This document shows, piece by piece, positions 6,660-7,848 of a DNA stretch of 7,848 nucleotides. The notes beneath the pieces were generated by a model. It was not told the origin of the DNA, did not search any database, and was given only the letters and a program-made list of their open reading frames with translations. The DNA is from Flavobacterium sp. (GTDB lineage Bacteria > Bacteroidota > Bacteroidia > Flavobacteriales > Flavobacteriaceae): NCBI GenBank assembly GCA_027483785.1, contig JAIXTU010000215.1:1-7848 (forward strand). Reading direction: 5' to 3'. Numbering within the stretch: the first letter of the stretch is position 1; every line of letters starts with the position of its first letter. A program made the position numbers and the translations under genes.

Positions 6660-7767
6660 GGTTTACGACGGCTTTAATGGCATTTTCAAACGACTCTAAA
6701 GTATACGAAATCGACCACTGCTGCGCTGCTTTGCTCATGGCAAACATATCACCTGATTGCAACAAAGCAAGCAATTGCACTGAATCTCGGCTCACATCAC
6801 CAGTTAACAAAATTCCCCGCTTTCCGAAGTCTAGCATTTGTGGCACGCAAGAAACGGGAGTTATAACAGGAATGCAAGCCCAAAACATTGCTTCGGCCGC
6901 AGCTTTTGGCCAACCCTCACTCAGCGAAGGTAAAATCATAAAATGCGATTTTTGATAAGCTACTTTTAAATTCTGCTTCGAAACTGCACCGAAAAGTTCA
7001 CAAAAAGATAGTTTCTTTTCTGAAATTCGCTGTTTCAACGCATTTTCTAAATCTCCAGATCCGTAGAAATTCAGTCGACAAGCGAGTCCTTGCTGCTGCA
7101 AGTTTTCGATTAACTCTAAAGCATAAAACGGATTTTTACCTGCTGTGATACCTCCCACAAACGAAAATTGTATCGGAGATTCTTCTCGGTTTGTGGTAGT
7201 TTCGAGCAGCTCTTGTTCACTGTATGTAGCGGTAAAAAATGGTTGAATATTGGTTGAATTATCGGGCCAATCGCCATATACCAAAACACGCATATTCTTC
7301 GACCAAAAAGTACTGTTTAAAATAGCTCGTTGCCATTGGTAACTCTTGGGTTGGTTGCTGTTTGGATCCCAATTACCGGCATATTTAGCAGTTTTTAGCT
7401 TTCGCGGAAAAAATACTTGTACGATACATGCCAAAAAACCGATATTACCCGGGCAACGCAAATGAAAATGCGCTTTTTTTTGAAATTCACCTGCAATGAT
7501 GAACAAATTAAACGGCAGAAAAAAAAGCGCTGCCAGCAAATTTGTCCATGAAGTAAAATCAAATGCTTTTAGTTCTACGAAAGTGATATTAGCGTGTTCG
7601 TATGGTGCATCAATAGCTGTAAAATGAGCCTTTGAAAGCGGAGCAACAACACGAATTTCATCGAAATACTTAAACCAAATGTTCATTTCGGTTACATAAG
7701 GTCGGTAGGCATATAGTTTATCGTTGTGTTTCACATGTGCCACATGCGTAAAAACCGTGAATCTCAT
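6637..7767 (-). CDS. Glycosyltransferase, GT4-like (GT-B fold)
   Basis: This 376-residue protein is a second probable GT-B glycosyltransferase of the same polysaccharide pathway. The C-terminal half has the group 1 signature: FSFVGGITAGKNPFYALELI (201-220; K211 equals the phosphate-contacting Lys), LNFYGSGDLE (232-241), and LPSLSEGWPKAAAEAM with an E-x7-E pair at E284 and E292. The N-terminal half (MRFTVFTHVAHVKHNDKLYA, then FHLRCPGNIG at 101-110 and AKYAGNWDPNS at 127-137) diverges from the classic GGAE opening of its neighbour, suggesting a different acceptor. A hydrophobic stretch at about 74-93 may be peripheral to the membrane. The ATG at 7767 follows either possible upstream stop by less than 15 bases. 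The gene overlaps the next one by 23 bases. The family is clear, the sugar specificity unknown. Confidence 0.87.
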   Translation of the reverse strand: MRFTVFTHVAHVKHNDKLYAYRPYVTEMNIWFKYFDEIRVVAPLSKAHFTAIDAPYEHANITFVELKAFDFTSWTNLLAALFFLPFNLFIIAGEFQKKAHFHLRCPGNIGFLACIVQVFFPRKLKTAKYAGNWDPNSNQPKSYQWQRAILNSTFWSKNMRVLVYGDWPDNSTNIQPFFTATYSEQELLETTTNREESPIQFSFVGGITAGKNPFYALELIENLQQQGLACRLNFYGSGDLENALKQRISEKKLSFCELFGAVSKQNLKVAYQKSHFMILPSLSEGWPKAAAEAMFWACIPVITPVSCVPQMLDFGKRGILLTGDVSRDSVQLLALLQSGDMFAMSKAAQQWSISYTLESFENAIKAVVNHANITIN

Positions 7768-7772
7768 GCGGG

Positions 7773-7848
7773 CTACTCTAAATTGGGTTTGTTTCCCAAA
7801 AGTAAGCTAATCCAGGTAATTTTTCGGCCCAAAAATTCGGTGAATGCA
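7773..7848 (-). CDS. 3' end of an unidentified upstream gene (frame uncertain)
   Basis: Between the last glycosyltransferase start and the window edge two minus-strand frames are open. One ends with TAG at 7773-7775 and reads AFTEFLGRKITW...NKPNLE. The other ends with TAG at 7778-7780 and reads HSPNFWAEKLPG...WETNPI. Both are too short to recognise. Tight spacing to the next start (5 or 10 bases) fits an operon gene tail. The coordinates given are for the longer option. It could also be non-coding leader, because a TAnnTTTG match lies inside it. Confidence 0.4.
   Translation of the reverse strand, partial: AFTEFLGRKITWISLLLGNKPNLE
7797..7804 (-). promoter_or_regulatory. Possible -7 element upstream of the glycosyltransferase operon
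   Basis: The minus strand reads TACTTTTG, an exact TAnnTTTG match, 29 bases before the ATG at 7767. It lacks a TTG at ideal spacing and sits within sequence that may be the end of another gene. It may be an internal promoter or a chance match: a six-base fixed pattern is expected a few times by chance in a window this size on both strands. Confidence 0.3.

Noticed and set aside
6677..6955. Plus-strand open frame of 92 codons
   Set aside because: It is antisense to the E-x7-E region of the glycosyltransferase at 6637-7767; the composition looks like a shadow frame.
1..7848. CRISPR array, tRNA, insertion sequence or toxin-antitoxin pair
   Set aside because: I saw no regularly spaced repeats, cloverleaf sequence, transposase motifs or inverted-repeat ends on either strand, and coding regions fill nearly the whole window.

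Overview
The window looks like a chromosomal segment from a member of the Bacteroidota, most likely Flavobacteriia. The base composition is moderately AT-rich. Purine-rich Shine-Dalgarno sites are not obvious. Three good matches to the Bacteroidota sigma-A -7 element (TAnnTTTG) lie in front of gene starts. The protein content also fits: a PorV/PorQ-type outer-membrane protein of the type IX secretion family and a DUF4105/Lnb-type membrane protein are both typical of this phylum. These assignments come from reading the sequence and from family knowledge; no database search was run.

Left part (1 to about 2860). A CDP-alcohol phosphatidyltransferase gene (pssA, minus strand, cut by the left edge) is divergent from a two-gene plus-strand operon. 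The 159-base divergent spacer carries a -7-like box for each direction. The operon encodes a PorV2-like beta-barrel protein and then a DUF4105/Lnb-like protein whose start overlaps the preceding stop (ATGA). The second gene contains an uninterrupted run of 21 T inside its signal-peptide codons. This is the most notable feature of the window: one-base slippage in either direction would end translation within about 25 codons, so the gene is a strong candidate for phase variation. A sequencing or assembly artefact is the main alternative.

Right part (about 2806 to 7848). This is the 3' end of a minus-strand exopolysaccharide/O-antigen type operon. In transcription order it contains the tail of an unidentified upstream gene, a GT-B glycosyltransferase, a GT4 glycosyltransferase, an O-antigen ligase/polymerase-like membrane protein, and a polyprenyl-phosphate sugar phosphotransferase (WcaJ-like initiating enzyme). 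The first three complete genes overlap each other (23 and 11 bases); a 64-base gap precedes the last. The glycosyltransferases would extend a lipid-linked sugar started by the last gene's product, and the membrane protein would polymerise or ligate the repeat. The last gene runs convergently into the DUF4105/Lnb-like gene, and the two coding regions overlap tail-to-tail by 54 bases.

There are no tRNA, rRNA, CRISPR or insertion-sequence features that I can support. No gene-free stretch exceeds 300 bases.
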